Shown here: positions 63,265-64,000 of the stretch, in pieces | Layout of the letters: each line of letters starts with the position of its first letter | Position numbering within the stretch: the stretch's first letter is position 1 | DNA from: Amyelois transitella | Lineage: Eukaryota; Arthropoda; Insecta; Lepidoptera; Pyralidae | Length of the DNA stretch: 64,000 nt | Assembly: GCF_032362555.1 (NCBI RefSeq) | Contig: NC_083536.1 | Span: forward strand, 9,114,001-9,178,000 | Reading direction: 5' to 3' | Translations under genes and position numbers: made by a program | Notes under the pieces: generated by a model | Told to the model about the DNA's origin: nothing | What the model saw: only the letters and a program-made list of their open reading frames with translations | Database searches by the model: none

Positions 63265-64000
63265 TACCTTAGTAACTATGCATGAAATAGATAATTTAAA
63301 TGTAGCAAGATCGGTTGCTTGTGATTTAGCAGAAATATCTACACATTGTCAAATAAAGAAAACGGATTTAACAATAATTGCGCAAAATATTTGTAGTGTC
63401 TATCATAATTTCGATGACTTCATTACCAACATTTCGACACTAACGTTTACAACTGATATTATAATTCTGACTGAATGCCGCCTTGATCCAAATAAACAAA
63501 TTCCACAGCTTGACAATTACATATCTCTTTTCACTATGGCCCGGCTAAACCAGAATGATGGAGTGATTGTCTACGCAAAACGTACTTTAAAACCGAAAAT
63601 TGAAGAAATTAAGCTTACCCATGCATCATGCTTACAAATCGATATTCCCAACCACACAATTCTGGGTATTTACCGTTCTCCGTCGATTTCAAACCCCGAA
63701 AATTTCATAAATTCACTCAGCTCTCACTTAAATAAAATTAAATCTTCCAACAATATTATTTTAGCTGGTAATATTAATATAAATATTCTACCCAAACCAA
63801 ATGAAAAATTACACGAAATAAACAACAGGTTGTCTTACCTAAATATGCTTTCAAGTTATGGTTTACTACCGGGACACAATTTGCCTACACGTAAAAATAG
63901 TTGTTTAGACCACTTCTTTTTGAAAATTAATCACAAAAAACATTCGGCTTTCGTTGCTATCCTGAAAACTACAATAACTGACCACGACACTACTTTCTTA
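63258..64000 (+). CDS. LINE H ORF2: endonuclease, partial
   Basis: ATG 63258, open to the end of the window (247 codons). EN motifs: LTIIAQNICSVYHNF (N), IIILTECRLDPN (E), NDGVIVYAKR, LGIYRSPS, IILAGNININILP, SCLDHFFLKI and TITDHDTTFL (D, H). The GDFN motif reads GNIN, so the catalytic Asp appears replaced by Asn. The RT lies outside the window. Confidence 0.75.

Larger units (their letters stand above)
61450..64000 (+). mobile_element. LINE H, continues beyond window
   Basis: GC-richer 5' UTR (about 61540-61821), ORF1, an AT-rich gap and the first 247 codons of ORF2. The start is not fixed. No inactivating change is seen in ORF1. Confidence 0.75.

Overview
The window looks like intergenic chromosome from an insect, most probably a moth or butterfly. 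I infer this from AT-rich sequence, Lepidoptera-style Helitrons (A|TC...CTAG|T ends with a GC-rich terminal hairpin), an RTE LINE with an ATGT tail, CR1/Jockey-type LINEs whose ORF1 carries a baculovirus-FP-like domain, DIRS, piggyBac, Buster-type hAT and many short Ty3 elements. I found no convincing host gene. Nearly all recognisable sequence is transposable elements, many nested inside each other; boundaries below come from target-site duplications (TSDs) and reading frames read by eye.

Layout. 1-2.5 kb: Helitron relics, a SINE fragment and a LINE reverse-transcriptase relic. 2.8-5.5 kb: LINE G (PHD-finger ORF1, endonuclease ORF2, no RT). 5.6-6.46 kb: Harbinger relic. 6458-13646: Ty3/gypsy element A (minus) with LTRs identical by eye but most of pol deleted; Ty3 element B (plus, 7355-11597) sits inside it. 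13708-18312: a DDE DNA transposon (Sola-like) with a two-exon transposase and a Helitron in its intron. 18690-21984: RTE LINE with an intact 1033-residue ORF and perfect 14-bp TSD. 22776-27187: near-intact Ty1/copia. 27933-41966: CR1-like LINE D1 carrying an apparently complete DIRS element (28365-33664), a SINE (35746-35924) and LINE E (38003-41351). 42002-48708: Ty3 element C (minus), with LINE fragment D2 inside. D1 and C both sit in an older LINE, D4 (minus). 49.86-61.26 kb: D3, a relative of D1, split by a 9.5-kb hAT (50147-59654) that contains an OTU/endonuclease LINE-like element F (50301-56518), itself carrying a piggyBac derivative, plus a Helitron. 61.45-64.0 kb: LINE H, running off the window.

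Most notable. (1) Ty3 elements B and C have related Gags without zinc knuckles, the same apparent +1 gag-pol shift site, and each a small ORF before gag that begins with an N-myristoylation-like motif followed by one membrane span. I know of no description of this module, but could not search. (2) The DIRS element shows full inverted-repeat/internal-complementary-region architecture, with the AAT of its circle junction matching AAT on both flanks. (3) Element F pairs a decayed OTU cysteine-protease domain with an APE endonuclease, has a 22-bp TSD and a 110-bp-period minisatellite, and shows no recognisable RT. (4) The insertions can be put in order by reading frames that resume across them.
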